Source of the DNA: Vibrio sp. VB16
Lineage (GTDB): Bacteria > Pseudomonadota > Gammaproteobacteria > Enterobacterales > Vibrionaceae
DNA length: 64,000 nucleotides
NCBI RefSeq assembly: GCF_015594925.2
Contig: NZ_CP087590.1
Span: 1,488,001-1,552,000 of the forward strand
Direction of reading: 5' to 3'
Under the pieces are notes generated by a model. The model ran no database searches. It was not told where the DNA came from and saw only the letters and a list, made by a program, of their open reading frames with translations. Positions 8,700 to 17,600 of this stretch are shown one piece after another; position 1 is the first letter of the stretch; each line of letters opens with the position of its first letter. The position numbers and the translations under genes are program-made.

Positions 8700-10100
8700 T
8701 TAGAAATTTGCGCTTCTCGGTGTTCTTGGGAATGGAATGACGTCACGCACGTTTGCCATGCCAGTAACGTAGGTTACAAGACGTTCGAAGCCCAAACCAA
8801 ATCCAGAATGTGGCACAGTCCCATAACGGCGAAGATCGCGATACCAGCCCATGTGTTCCGGGTCGATATTCATTTCACGCATGCGGTTATCAAGAACGTC
8901 AAGGCGTTCTTCACGTTGTGCGCCACCAATAATCTCACCGATACCTGGTGCGAGAACATCCATTGCCGCGACTGTTTTGCCATCGTCATTCATGCGCATA
9001 TAGAATGCTTTGATGTCTTTTGGATAGTTTTTAACTATCACTGGTGCTTTGAAATGCTCTTCCGCTAAGAAGCGTTCATGCTCCGATGACATATCGATAC
9101 CCCATTCAACAGGGAACTCAAATTCTTTACCAGAATCGATGAGAATTTGGATGGCATCTGTGTAGTCGACTTGGGCAAAGTCAGCGTCAACAAATTGCTC
9201 TAATCGAGTAATTGCTTCTTTATTAATACGTTGAGCAAAAAACTCTAAGTCATCGCGATTCTCTTCTAGTACGGCTTTAAACACGTACTTAAGCATGTCT
9301 TCAGCTAATGACGCTATGTCATTAAGATCGGCGAAGGCGACCTCAGGCTCCACCATCCAAAACTCGGCTAAGTGACGGCTAGTGTTTGAATTTTCTGCAC
9401 GGAACGTAGGACCAAAGGTATAGACTTTACTTAGCGCGCACGCATAAGCCTCAGCGTTAAGTTGGCCCGATACCGTTAGGAATGTCTCTTTACCGAAGAA
9501 ATCTTCGTTATAATCGATATCACCTTGCTCTGTACGAGGGAGGTTAGTCATATCTAATGTAGATACTCGGAACATCTCACCCGCGCCTTCAGCATCGGAA
9601 GAGGTGATAAGAGGTGCCGACATCCAATAGTAACCATTTTCATGGTAGAAACGATGTATTGCTTGCGATAAGCAGTTACGTACGCGAGCAACCGCTCCAA
9701 TGACGTTAGTGCGTGGGCGTAGGTGAGCAACCTCGCGCAAATACTCGATAGAATGGCGAGTCTTAGCCATTGGATAAGTGTCCGCATCTTCTACCCAACC
9801 GACAACGTTAACGTCTGTGGCAGCGAGTTCAAAGTCTTGCCCTTTCGCTGGTGACTCAACAATGGTACCGGTTACTTCAACAGAACAGCCTGCGGTGAGT
9901 TTTAATACTTCATTAGAATAATTATTTAAATTATTAGGGACCACGGCCTGAATCGGGTCGAAACAAGAGCCGTCATAAATGGCGAGGAAAGAGATACCGG
10001 CTTTGGAATCTCGACGTGTACGGATCCAGCCACGAACAGTTACTTCACTGTCTACCGCTAGCTTTCCGCCTAAAACGTCTTTTACAGGCGCGTAAGTCAT
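8700..10100 (-). CDS. asnS: Asparaginyl-tRNA synthetase
   Basis: Class IIb aminoacyl-tRNA synthetase charging tRNA-Asn in the cytoplasm. It has an OB-fold anticodon-binding domain (about 1-105: VTVRGWIRTRRDSKAGISF) followed by the catalytic core with motif 2 (TFGPTFRAENSNTSRH and EFWMVEPE) and motif 3 near the C-terminus (GFGLGFERLV). The start was placed at ATG 10100, giving 466 residues beginning MTYAPVKDVLGGKLAVDS, the same length as E. coli AsnS. The longer frame would add 18 residues with no family match. A GGAG lies 12 bases before this ATG and overlaps an in-frame ATG six codons upstream, so a slightly longer form is not excluded. Confidence 0.97.
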   Translation of the reverse strand: MTYAPVKDVLGGKLAVDSEVTVRGWIRTRRDSKAGISFLAIYDGSCFDPIQAVVPNNLNNYSNEVLKLTAGCSVEVTGTIVESPAKGQDFELAATDVNVVGWVEDADTYPMAKTRHSIEYLREVAHLRPRTNVIGAVARVRNCLSQAIHRFYHENGYYWMSAPLITSSDAEGAGEMFRVSTLDMTNLPRTEQGDIDYNEDFFGKETFLTVSGQLNAEAYACALSKVYTFGPTFRAENSNTSRHLAEFWMVEPEVAFADLNDIASLAEDMLKYVFKAVLEENRDDLEFFAQRINKEAITRLEQFVDADFAQVDYTDAIQILIDSGKEFEFPVEWGIDMSSEHERFLAEEHFKAPVIVKNYPKDIKAFYMRMNDDGKTVAAMDVLAPGIGEIIGGAQREERLDVLDNRMREMNIDPEHMGWYRDLRRYGTVPHSGFGLGFERLVTYVTGMANVRDVIPFPRTPRSANF

Positions 10101-10333
10101 TTTATTTTTATTCTCCATAAAGAATGAACAGCAAAACATGTCGCTTGTTTGCAACGATGTTTACCAAATTTAGAAATTGTTATATTCAACCTGCGATATT
10201 ACCTGTCAAATAAATAGCTTCAAGCACAAATGACAAATAAACATAGAAAAAGTACAAAATGAAGACGAGTGAGGCTAAATTCCGGTCTGATGGGCTATGT
10301 TTTATTTAAAATGGGCTTTTTGTTGTTGATAAA

Positions 10334-10804
10334 CTAGCCGATTTGTTTCCTCATAATATGCTGTGGACCGGCGTCACCACCAAAATAAAGAACCCCAGTA
10401 TCAATAAAGCCCGCTTTTTCATAACAGCGATAAGCCGCAAGGTTTTTTTTGTTTACGGTTAAGCAGATAGAACGGCTATCGGCATAAGCACCATAAGCAT
10501 AAATGAGTATACGTTGCATGGCTAAAGTGCCATAACCTTTGCCCTGATATTGTTTTCCAATCACGAAGTTGCGAAGACCCAACTCGTTCTTTTCTGCAAA
10601 GGTGTATTTTTTTGAAAAGGCGGTATCTAATATGAAAAACCCGAGTAATTCTTTGCCCTCATTAACAACATAAAACTCGTATTCTGGTAATCTATTTTTA
10701 TACAACTCTCCAAACATCGATACAAACGGTTGTTGCTCGGAACTTATTTCCAGTTCCATCAGTGTCGAATAATCTCTCAGTTTGGCTTTTCTTATAGTAA
10801 TCAT
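10334..10804 (-). CDS. GNAT-family N-acetyltransferase
   Basis: A 156-residue single-domain GNAT enzyme predicted to move an acetyl group from acetyl-CoA to an amine; the substrate is unknown. The acetyl-CoA binding motif A is visible around residues 82-100 (VIGKQYQGKGYGTLAM, the Q/R-x-x-G-x-G/A loop). Motif B follows (ICLTVNKKNLAAYRCYEKAGFIDTG), with the Asn and Tyr residues typical of the family. It is on the same strand as nudL and pabB, 49 bases downstream of nudL, and could be co-transcribed with them. The Shine-Dalgarno is weak. Confidence 0.85.
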   Translation of the reverse strand: MITIRKAKLRDYSTLMELEISSEQQPFVSMFGELYKNRLPEYEFYVVNEGKELLGFFILDTAFSKKYTFAEKNELGLRNFVIGKQYQGKGYGTLAMQRILIYAYGAYADSRSICLTVNKKNLAAYRCYEKAGFIDTGVLYFGGDAGPQHIMRKQIG

Positions 10805-10853
10805 TGGTTGAACAAGTCCAAATTGTCGTTACGAGTACAATGTGTAGAATAAC

Positions 10854-11441
10854 TCAATTTAATTGAAGTTGCAGTGCTTGAATTATTTGCGCTGTTACAC
10901 CCCAAATGAAATGTCCTTTATAAGGGATAGCGAAGATTCGATGGGAATATGTCTTGAATTGGAAAACTTGGCTATAGAGTTGATCTATATCGAATAGGTG
11001 TGAGGCTGGTACCTCAAAAACGGCATCAACTTCGTTGGCATCGATGGTGGTCTGATAATCTTTGTTCACCAAGGCAATAACAGGTGTAACCATAAATCGG
11101 CTGAATGTCATTAATGGAGGTAATTGTCCGAGAATAGTAACCAATTTAGGGTCAAGTCCAATCTCTTCGTTGGCCTCACGAATTGCGGTTTGTTGAAGTG
11201 AATGATCAAACGATTCTAGTTTGCCTCCTGGAAAACTGATCTGCCCGGGATGGTGGCGTAGATGGTTAGCCCGCTTGGTCAAAATAATATGCAAACCGTC
11301 GTGTCGCTCAACGCAAGCAATGAGCACCGCCGCTTTGCGTAATGAAGATGGTTCTAACTTTTGCAAACGCTCGAGTGATTCTGCATGATATTCGACAGGG
11401 ATGTTTAAACAGAAATTTTGTAGCAACGTTTGGTAATTCAT
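10854..11441 (-). CDS. nudL: CoA pyrophosphatase, Nudix family
   Basis: Nudix hydrolase of 195 residues that in this family splits CoA into phosphopantetheine and 3',5'-ADP. The CoA-pyrophosphatase (UPF0035) signature is clear just before the Nudix box: ILTKRANHLRHHPGQISFPGG. The Nudix box follows (GGKLESFDH to AIREANEEIGL), with the REANEE acidic cluster that binds magnesium. Length matches E. coli NudL (about 190 residues). The gene starts 14 bases after pabB ends on the same strand, the same pabB-nudL order as in E. coli, so the two are probably one operon. Confidence 0.92.
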   Translation of the reverse strand: MNYQTLLQNFCLNIPVEYHAESLERLQKLEPSSLRKAAVLIACVERHDGLHIILTKRANHLRHHPGQISFPGGKLESFDHSLQQTAIREANEEIGLDPKLVTILGQLPPLMTFSRFMVTPVIALVNKDYQTTIDANEVDAVFEVPASHLFDIDQLYSQVFQFKTYSHRIFAIPYKGHFIWGVTAQIIQALQLQLN

Positions 11442-11455
11442 CTATAAACATTCTC

Positions 11456-12826
11456 TCAATAATTCGTGAGTATCGGTAAAATCTGACTCAATTTGTCTAA
11501 CGTTTCTTGGTATTCTGATGCCACTTGACTATCGGCGACTAAGCCACCGCCAGCCCATGCATATAGGTGCTGCTCTGTTGCTATTAACGTTCTAATAGTA
11601 ATACTACTGTCCATATGACCAGTGCGGCTAATATAGCCAATACTGCCACAATAAACACTTCTTCGGTGCGGCTCTAACTCTTCAATAATCTCCATCGCAC
11701 GAACTTTTGGCGCACCTGTAATAGAGCCTCCTGGGAAGCATGCGCGTATGCAGTCGGTTACGTTGTACTCTGTGGCTAACTCAGCAGCTACTGTGCTAAC
11801 AAGGTGATGCACCGCAGGGAAGCTTTCAACTTCAAATAATAGTGGAACCTTTACTGTCCCAGGCTTTGCGACCCGACCGATATCATTGCGCAGCAGGTCA
11901 ACGATCATCAAATTTTCGGCTTGGTCTTTTTCAGTATTGACGAGATCGTGGGCGTTTTCCATATCCTTTACTGGATTCTTAGACCGTGGACGTGTGCCCT
12001 TAATTGGCTTTGTCTCAATACTTTGCCCTTTTATCTGTAAAAATCGCTCAGGGGAGATACTTAAAACCGCGCTATTTTCCAGTTTTATAAAGGCAGAGAA
12101 GGGGGCTTGGTTTGCCTGCTCTAATATCTGATAGGCCTGCCAAATGCTACCTTGATAATCGGCACAAAACCGCTGTGCGAGGTTAATTTGGTAGCAATCA
12201 CCAGAGTGTAAGTATTTATATACCGCATTAAACTTTGATGTGTAGTCAGCCTTGGACATGTTTGATTGCCATTGAGACGAAAGGGCAAAGCGGGTCTGCT
12301 TGACCTCTTTTAGATTGAGTAACCACGTGAGGTGCTTTTCAATGTTGTTTCCAACTATACAGGCGGTTTGTTCGAGATGGTCAACGACAACTGCCCATTC
12401 ATAAATACCCATCGCCATGTCTGGCGCGTCTATGTCTTTCGTCGCGATATCAGGGATGGTTTCTATTTGTCTCCCCAAGTCATACCCAAAATAACCCAGT
12501 GCGCCACCTATAAAAGGGAGATCGATGTCTATGTCGATATTAGGGAGAAGCGCTTCCTGAGTTTCTTGAAGTAAGGCGAATGGGTCACGGTTGGATTCTT
12601 GTACTTCATTACCATGCGTTATTGAGGTTTTTTCTCCGGACGTCACGAGTGTCGCGATAGGTCGTGTAACCAATATATCGTAACGGCTGTCCGGATGATG
12701 CTTAGAAGCAGAACGGAGCAGCATCGACCACGGCAGTTCCGAAATTGGTGTGAAAAGCGTTAACGCAAGGCTAGGGCTGTAGTCGAGTGGAATTGTGCTG
12801 ATGTGACGAAAATTATTGGTATTCAT
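11456..12826 (-). CDS. pabB: Aminodeoxychorismate synthase component I
   Basis: Chorismate-utilising enzyme that with the PabA glutaminase makes 4-amino-4-deoxychorismate for folate synthesis. The chorismate-binding domain fills the C-terminal two thirds, with SGDCYQINLAQRF, the SPERFL segment, the ETKPIKGTRPR motif, the LMIVDLLRNDIGRV motif and the PGGSITGAPKVRAMEII motif. All are characteristic of the PabB/TrpE family. I set the start at the ATG giving 456 residues, close to the E. coli length of 453. A TTG nine codons upstream (12853) extends the frame, and neither candidate has a good Shine-Dalgarno. A divergent promoter region shared with the fumarase gene lies upstream. Confidence 0.94.
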   Translation of the reverse strand: MNTNNFRHISTIPLDYSPSLALTLFTPISELPWSMLLRSASKHHPDSRYDILVTRPIATLVTSGEKTSITHGNEVQESNRDPFALLQETQEALLPNIDIDIDLPFIGGALGYFGYDLGRQIETIPDIATKDIDAPDMAMGIYEWAVVVDHLEQTACIVGNNIEKHLTWLLNLKEVKQTRFALSSQWQSNMSKADYTSKFNAVYKYLHSGDCYQINLAQRFCADYQGSIWQAYQILEQANQAPFSAFIKLENSAVLSISPERFLQIKGQSIETKPIKGTRPRSKNPVKDMENAHDLVNTEKDQAENLMIVDLLRNDIGRVAKPGTVKVPLLFEVESFPAVHHLVSTVAAELATEYNVTDCIRACFPGGSITGAPKVRAMEIIEELEPHRRSVYCGSIGYISRTGHMDSSITIRTLIATEQHLYAWAGGGLVADSQVASEYQETLDKLSQILPILTNY

Positions 12827-12969
12827 TTGTTTGATTTGTGACAAAGGGTTCAATCACTGAATGGCGCTAGGTTGCGAGCAAGGGTATCATAATTTAAAAA
12901 TTAAATAATATTCAGTTGGGTGTCATGGCACATTCTTTTGAATCAAAAAATGAAATAGAGAGGCAAGCA

Positions 12970-14484
12970 ATGAACGTCATTCGTAAACAAGATCTAATTA
13001 GTAGTGTGGCTGACGCACTGCAATACATTTCGTACTACCACCCGCTCGATTTTATTAAGGCGTTGGAGAGTGCTTACGAAAAAGAGCAGAGTAAAGCAGC
13101 CAAAGATGCAATGGCCCAAATTCTTATTAATTCTCGAATGTCTGCGGAAGGTCGTCGGCCTATCTGTCAGGACACGGGTATCGTCACATGTTTCGTAAAC
13201 ATAGGTATGCAAGTTCAGTGGGAGAGCGATCTGACGGTCCAAGAAATGGTTGATGAAGGGGTGCGTCAGGCATATACGAATCCTGATAACCCGCTGCGCG
13301 CATCGGTTTTGTCTGACCCTGCGGGTAAACGCATAAACACCAAAGACAATACGCCTGCGGTCGTTCATATCAATATGGTGCCGGGTGACAAGGTTGAAGT
13401 GCAGATCGCGGCTAAGGGTGGCGGCTCAGAAAACAAGACCAAGATGGTGATGTTGAATCCATCAGATGACATTGCAGAATGGGTAGAAAAAACATTGCCA
13501 ACGATGGGTGCAGGTTGGTGTCCTCCAGGCATGCTCGGGATAGGTATTGGTGGTACGGCAGAAAAAGCAGCAGTATTGGCTAAAGAGTCGTTAATGGAAA
13601 ATATAGATATCCAAGACTTGATTGACCGTGGGCCGTCAAATGCAGAAGAAGCGCTGCGTTTGGATATCTTTGACCGTGTTAACAAGCTTGGTATTGGTGC
13701 TCAAGGTCTTGGTGGACTCACTACCGTTGTAGACGTCAAGATTAAATCCGCTCCGACTCATGCGGCTTCTAAACCTGTTTGTATGATTCCGAACTGTGCC
13801 GCTACGCGCCACACACATTTTACACTTGATGGTTCTGGACCGGCTGAACTAACGCCACCAAAACTGGAAGACTGGCCGCAAATCACGTGGGAAGCAGATA
13901 AAAACACGCGTCGCGTGAATCTTAATGAAGTGACTAAAGAGGACGTTAAAGAGTGGAAAACAGGTGAAACGGTTTTATTGTCAGGCAAAATATTAACCGG
14001 TCGTGACGCTGCTCATAAACGTATTCAAAGCATGCTTGCAAGCGGGGAAGGGCTGCCTGAAGGTGTCGACTTTAAAGGTAAATTTATTTACTACGTCGGG
14101 CCCGTTGATGCGGTAGGGGATGAGGTTGTGGGTCCAGCAGGTCCAACAACGTCAACTCGTATGGATAAGTTTACTGATATGATGCTTGAAGAAACAGGTT
14201 TAATGGGAATGATAGGTAAGGCGGAACGAGGCCCTGAAGCTATTGAGTCTATTAAAAAGAACCAAGCGGTTTATCTAATGGCTGTTGGTGGAGCCGCCTA
14301 TTTAGTTGCGAAAGCAATTAAGAAAGCTCGCGTCGTTGCATTCGAAGAGCTAGGGATGGAAGCTATCTATGAATTCGATGTGGAAGATATGCCTGTAACC
14401 GTCGCCGTGGATTCGCGAGGTGCTAATGCGCACCAAATTGGCCCTGATACTTGGAAAGTAAAAATAGCAGAAGCAGCAAAATAG
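12970..14484 (+). CDS. fumA: Fumarate hydratase, class I (iron-sulfur)
   Basis: TCA-cycle enzyme hydrating fumarate to L-malate, of the oxygen-sensitive 4Fe-4S class I type. The sequence shows the alpha region (RRPICQDTGIV with a cluster cysteine, AKGGGSENKTKM, GAGWCPPGMLGIGIGG) fused to the beta region (VYLMAVGGAAYL and VTVAVDSRGANAH), the single-chain arrangement of bacterial FumA/FumB. Further cysteines lie in VCMIPNCAATRH. The start was chosen at ATG 12970 (504 residues) because GAGAGG sits six bases upstream and family members begin MxVIRKQD. A longer frame from a TTG at 12916 adds 18 unconserved residues. A terminator follows. FumA versus FumB naming is arbitrary here. Confidence 0.95.
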   Translation: MNVIRKQDLISSVADALQYISYYHPLDFIKALESAYEKEQSKAAKDAMAQILINSRMSAEGRRPICQDTGIVTCFVNIGMQVQWESDLTVQEMVDEGVRQAYTNPDNPLRASVLSDPAGKRINTKDNTPAVVHINMVPGDKVEVQIAAKGGGSENKTKMVMLNPSDDIAEWVEKTLPTMGAGWCPPGMLGIGIGGTAEKAAVLAKESLMENIDIQDLIDRGPSNAEEALRLDIFDRVNKLGIGAQGLGGLTTVVDVKIKSAPTHAASKPVCMIPNCAATRHTHFTLDGSGPAELTPPKLEDWPQITWEADKNTRRVNLNEVTKEDVKEWKTGETVLLSGKILTGRDAAHKRIQSMLASGEGLPEGVDFKGKFIYYVGPVDAVGDEVVGPAGPTTSTRMDKFTDMMLEETGLMGMIGKAERGPEAIESIKKNQAVYLMAVGGAAYLVAKAIKKARVVAFEELGMEAIYEFDVEDMPVTVAVDSRGANAHQIGPDTWKVKIAEAAK

Positions 14485-14499
14485 ACACTTAATGTTGAC

Positions 14500-14526
14500 A
14501 AAGCGCAGGATAATTTGCGCTTTTTC
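14500..14526 (+). terminator. Rho-independent terminator of the fumarase gene
   Basis: AAAGCGCA and TGCGCTTT form an 8-bp stem with an 8-base loop, followed by TTCTT. It starts 16 bases after the stop codon. Confidence 0.85.
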
Positions 14527-14692
14527 TTGATTTATCAATGGTATGGTATTTAATAAAAAGTAATCGTATATTTTTACAAATATTATGAACTAGGGTACGC
14601 CAGATAATGTGCTATCAGAATTTGATGTATCCTATATCGACCTCAAAATTAGATATATCGACCAAAAAATAAAAACAAGGATGGAATTTAAA

Positions 14693-14878
14693 ATGGCTCG
14701 TTTTGTACAAGTACTTCAGCTCATCATTGCCGTTATCGTTGGTTTTTTCGTTGTAAAAGATATGATTTTGCAAGGTATTGGTGTTTTCAATCAGCAGTGG
14801 GTAATGATTAGTATCGTCACTACGTTGCTACTAGAGCTTGCTCTCTTTGTCATATACAAATTGGTAGAAGAAGACTAG
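14693..14878 (+). CDS. Small two-helix membrane protein, unknown function
   Basis: A 61-residue protein with two hydrophobic helices (about residues 5-24 and 38-57) and an acidic C-terminus (YKLVEED). I do not recognise the family. The start at ATG 14693 is preferred because GGA lies about nine bases upstream. The frame is open to 14609, but the extra 28 residues are polar and low in complexity. It is flanked by a terminator on each side, so it is a separate transcription unit between the fumarase gene and ycjX. A role cannot be inferred. Confidence 0.65.
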   Translation: MARFVQVLQLIIAVIVGFFVVKDMILQGIGVFNQQWVMISIVTTLLLELALFVIYKLVEED

Positions 14879-14895
14879 CAACGTCATAGATAACC

Positions 14896-14946
14896 GAACA
14901 AAGATTGATTGGTCGTCGTGCTAGCCAATCTTTGTTTCTTTTTCTT
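14896..14946 (+). terminator. Rho-independent terminator of the small membrane-protein gene
   Basis: GAACAAAGATTG and CAATCTTTGTTTC form an 11-12-bp arm pair around an 18-base interior, followed by a T-rich tail (TTTTTCTTT). It lies about 17 bases after the stop codon. Confidence 0.8.
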
Positions 14947-15002
14947 TCACATCTCCTCACGTATCATCTCGCTAACCTATTCAGTGCTTAAACTCGTAGA
15001 GG

Positions 15003-16403
15003 ATGCATAAATTAATGAAAAAAATCCGCCAAGAAGTCAATGACTTGTTCCATCGAGGAATGGATAGCCATATGCGATTAGCTGTTACAGGGCTTTCCAA
15101 GGCAGGTAAAACGGCGTTTATAACCTCATTGAGCAATCAGCTTTTATACTCGTCTATTGATGACAATTTACCGCTTCTTAGCGCCTCAAGAGACAAGCGG
15201 CTGATCGGCGCAAAAAGAGTGCCGCAAACCAACATGATGGTTCCACGGTTCTCCTATGATGAAGCCATGGACTCTTTACAAGAAGTGCCCGCTCAGTGGC
15301 CAGAGCCAACAAAAGATGTCAGTGAGATCCGTCTTGCGTTGCGCTATAAACCTAAAAAAGGGGCTAAACGTCTATTAACTGACTCATCAACTTTGTATCT
15401 TGATATCATCGATTATCCCGGTGAATGGCTACTTGACTTACCCTTATTAGAAATGAGTTTTGAACAGTGGAGCGAAACGCAGTTTTCATCGCTGAAAGGG
15501 ATCCGGTCGGAACTTGCCAAGCCGTGGTTAGAGAATTTAAAAAATCTAGACCCTTTAGCGGAAGCGAATGAAAAAGAGATTGAAAGAATTTCGTTAGTCT
15601 ATACAGAATACCTATATCGCTGCAAAGAGGAAGGGCTACATTGGGTACAACCGGGGCGCTTTGTTTTGCCAGGAGAGTTGAAGGGTGCGCCTGTTCTACA
15701 GTTCTTTCCATACTCTGATACCGAGAATCCAGAACAGCTCAAGAAAGCGAGTAAGCATAGCGTTTATGGAATGCTGCGTACTCGTTACCAAGAGTACCAA
15801 ACGAAAGTGGTCAAACGTTTTTATAAAGAGTACTTTGCCACTTTTGACCGACAAATTGTATTAGTCGATTGCTTGCAACCACTGAATGCGGGTTATGAAT
15901 CTTTCCATGATATGAAAAGTGCATTAGAGCAGATCATGAAAAGCTTTCGCTACGGTAGAAGCTCCCTATTAAAGCGATTATTTTCTCCACGAATCGATAA
16001 GATACTTTTTGCGAGTACAAAAGCAGACCATGTAACACCAGAACAACACACTTCGTTACTTTCTCTACTGCAACAGATGGTTCATCCATCATGGCAACAC
16101 GCCGCTTTTGAGAACATCGATATGGAATGTATGACCATTGCGTCAATCCGTGCCACGACGACGGGATTTGTCTCAAATGGTGATGAGAATGTGCCTGCAT
16201 TGCAAGGAACGACGAGCGATGGTGTGCCGTTGACAATCTACCCCGGGGAAGTACCGGAAAAACTTCCCAAAAAAGAGTTTTGGGAAAACAATCGTTTTGA
16301 CTTTAACAGCTTTCGGCCGATGGAGTCGAGTAGTGATACCGCTTTGAACCACATCAGAATCGATAAAGCACTGCAATATTTAATTGGGGATAAACTTAAA
16401 TGA
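15003..16403 (+). CDS. ycjX: YcjX-family P-loop NTPase
   Basis: A 466-residue member of the YcjX family (DUF463), predicted GTP/ATP-binding proteins linked in enterobacteria to the phage-shock envelope-stress regulon. The Walker A motif is GLSKAGKT at residues 30-37, and a DIIDYPGEWLLDLPLL segment supplies the Walker B/switch region near 130-145. Biochemical function is not settled in the family. ATG 15003 follows GAGG too closely and ATG 15015 is rather far from it, so the start is uncertain by four codons. It overlaps ycjF by four bases (ATGA), and with tyrR downstream this keeps the E. coli order ycjX-ycjF-tyrR. Confidence 0.93.
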   Translation: MHKLMKKIRQEVNDLFHRGMDSHMRLAVTGLSKAGKTAFITSLSNQLLYSSIDDNLPLLSASRDKRLIGAKRVPQTNMMVPRFSYDEAMDSLQEVPAQWPEPTKDVSEIRLALRYKPKKGAKRLLTDSSTLYLDIIDYPGEWLLDLPLLEMSFEQWSETQFSSLKGIRSELAKPWLENLKNLDPLAEANEKEIERISLVYTEYLYRCKEEGLHWVQPGRFVLPGELKGAPVLQFFPYSDTENPEQLKKASKHSVYGMLRTRYQEYQTKVVKRFYKEYFATFDRQIVLVDCLQPLNAGYESFHDMKSALEQIMKSFRYGRSSLLKRLFSPRIDKILFASTKADHVTPEQHTSLLSLLQQMVHPSWQHAAFENIDMECMTIASIRATTTGFVSNGDENVPALQGTTSDGVPLTIYPGEVPEKLPKKEFWENNRFDFNSFRPMESSSDTALNHIRIDKALQYLIGDKLK

Positions 16404-17422
16404 CAGAGTATAAATCTAAGCATATCTTTTCTGAGAATATCGATACACCAACGCAAGATGATATCGAACTGACTACTCACAAAACATTCGAAGAACAGGT
16501 CAAATTTGTTCCTGCGGCGTTAGAGGAAGAACCAGCAGAGTTAGCTGAACAACAACTAGAGTCAATTATCCGGCCGAGTAAAAAACGTAAATGGCTAGGT
16601 GCGGGTTTGTTGGTTGTATTTACAGGCTTAATCGGTTGGCAAGCCGCAGACACTGTGATTACAGCGGTACAATCATCGAATTGGTTATCGGTAGGATGGT
16701 CTCTGTTTATGGCATCAATCGCTGGGTTGGGAATTTCGGCAATTGGTAAAGAGCTATTAAAGCTAAGAAGATTGCGCCATCATTTTTCTGTACATGAGCA
16801 AAGTGAAGCGTTATTAAAAAGCTCAGGACTTGGTAAAGGAAAGCCTTTTTGTGAGCAATTGGCAAAAGAGAGCGGGATTAGCGACGTCAATCCGAGCTTT
16901 AACCGCTGGCAAAACGCAATAAACGATACGCACAACGACGCAGAAATATTGCAAATGTATGAAGGTATGGTCATCACCAAGCAAGATCAGCAAGCGAAAG
17001 CGATTGTGGCGAAACTATCAACAGAAGCCGCGGTACTTGTCGCAGTGAGCCCATTGGCTATTGTTGATATATTGCTAGTTGCATGGCGAAACTTCAAACT
17101 AATTGATGAGTTAGCTCAAGTGTATGGTGTCGAACTCGGTTATTGGTCAAGGTTGAAACTGTTTAAGTTGGTGTTGGTTAACATGGCGGTAGCAGGAGCA
17201 ACAGAGGTGGCCACTGATGCAGGTATGGATCTGCTTTCTATGGATCTCGCGGGTAAAGTGTCTACTCGAGTCGCGCAGGGTTTTGGTGTTGGCATCTTAA
17301 CGGCAAGATTAGGGCTTAGAGCGATGTCCTTGTTACGACCGATCCCGTGGAATCAAGAGAGCAAGGTCCGTTTAGGTGAAATTCGTAAAATTTTGCTAAT
17401 GAAACTTAAAAATACGTTATAG
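16400..17422 (+). CDS. ycjF: YcjF-family inner-membrane protein
   Basis: A 340-residue protein of the YcjF/DUF697 family. It has a hydrophilic N-terminal 68 residues, two transmembrane helices (about 70-90 and 97-118), a soluble middle and a more hydrophobic C-terminal DUF697 region (about 190-320: EAAVLVAVSPLAIVDILLVAWRN and a GATEVATDAGMDLL segment). It is translationally coupled to ycjX through ATGA. Partnership with YcjX is indicated by universal adjacency; a direct role is inferred from the psp-associated context known in other gammaproteobacteria. No psp genes lie in this window. Confidence 0.92.
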   Translation: MTEYKSKHIFSENIDTPTQDDIELTTHKTFEEQVKFVPAALEEEPAELAEQQLESIIRPSKKRKWLGAGLLVVFTGLIGWQAADTVITAVQSSNWLSVGWSLFMASIAGLGISAIGKELLKLRRLRHHFSVHEQSEALLKSSGLGKGKPFCEQLAKESGISDVNPSFNRWQNAINDTHNDAEILQMYEGMVITKQDQQAKAIVAKLSTEAAVLVAVSPLAIVDILLVAWRNFKLIDELAQVYGVELGYWSRLKLFKLVLVNMAVAGATEVATDAGMDLLSMDLAGKVSTRVAQGFGVGILTARLGLRAMSLLRPIPWNQESKVRLGEIRKILLMKLKNTL

Positions 17423-17600
17423 AAGTTTGGTAATAACTGCGTCGTTTTATATGACAAAACTCAGCCTTTAACGCTTGTTTATCCATCAGTTGAGGGCCAT
17501 TTTGAGTCGATCACCTCAGAATCTGTTTATGATCTTGACGCCGTAAAATCCTTAATACAAACTGGTGTCAACTTTTCCTGACACCTTGAAGGATTTTTTC

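Noticed and set aside
12916..12969. Longer start of the fumarase from TTG
   Set aside because: The internal ATG has an ideal GAGAGG site and the family starts there; the extension is not conserved.
12994..13368. 124-codon frame on the minus strand inside the fumarase gene
   Set aside because: It is a shadow of a strongly conserved enzyme on the opposite strand, with no family likeness.
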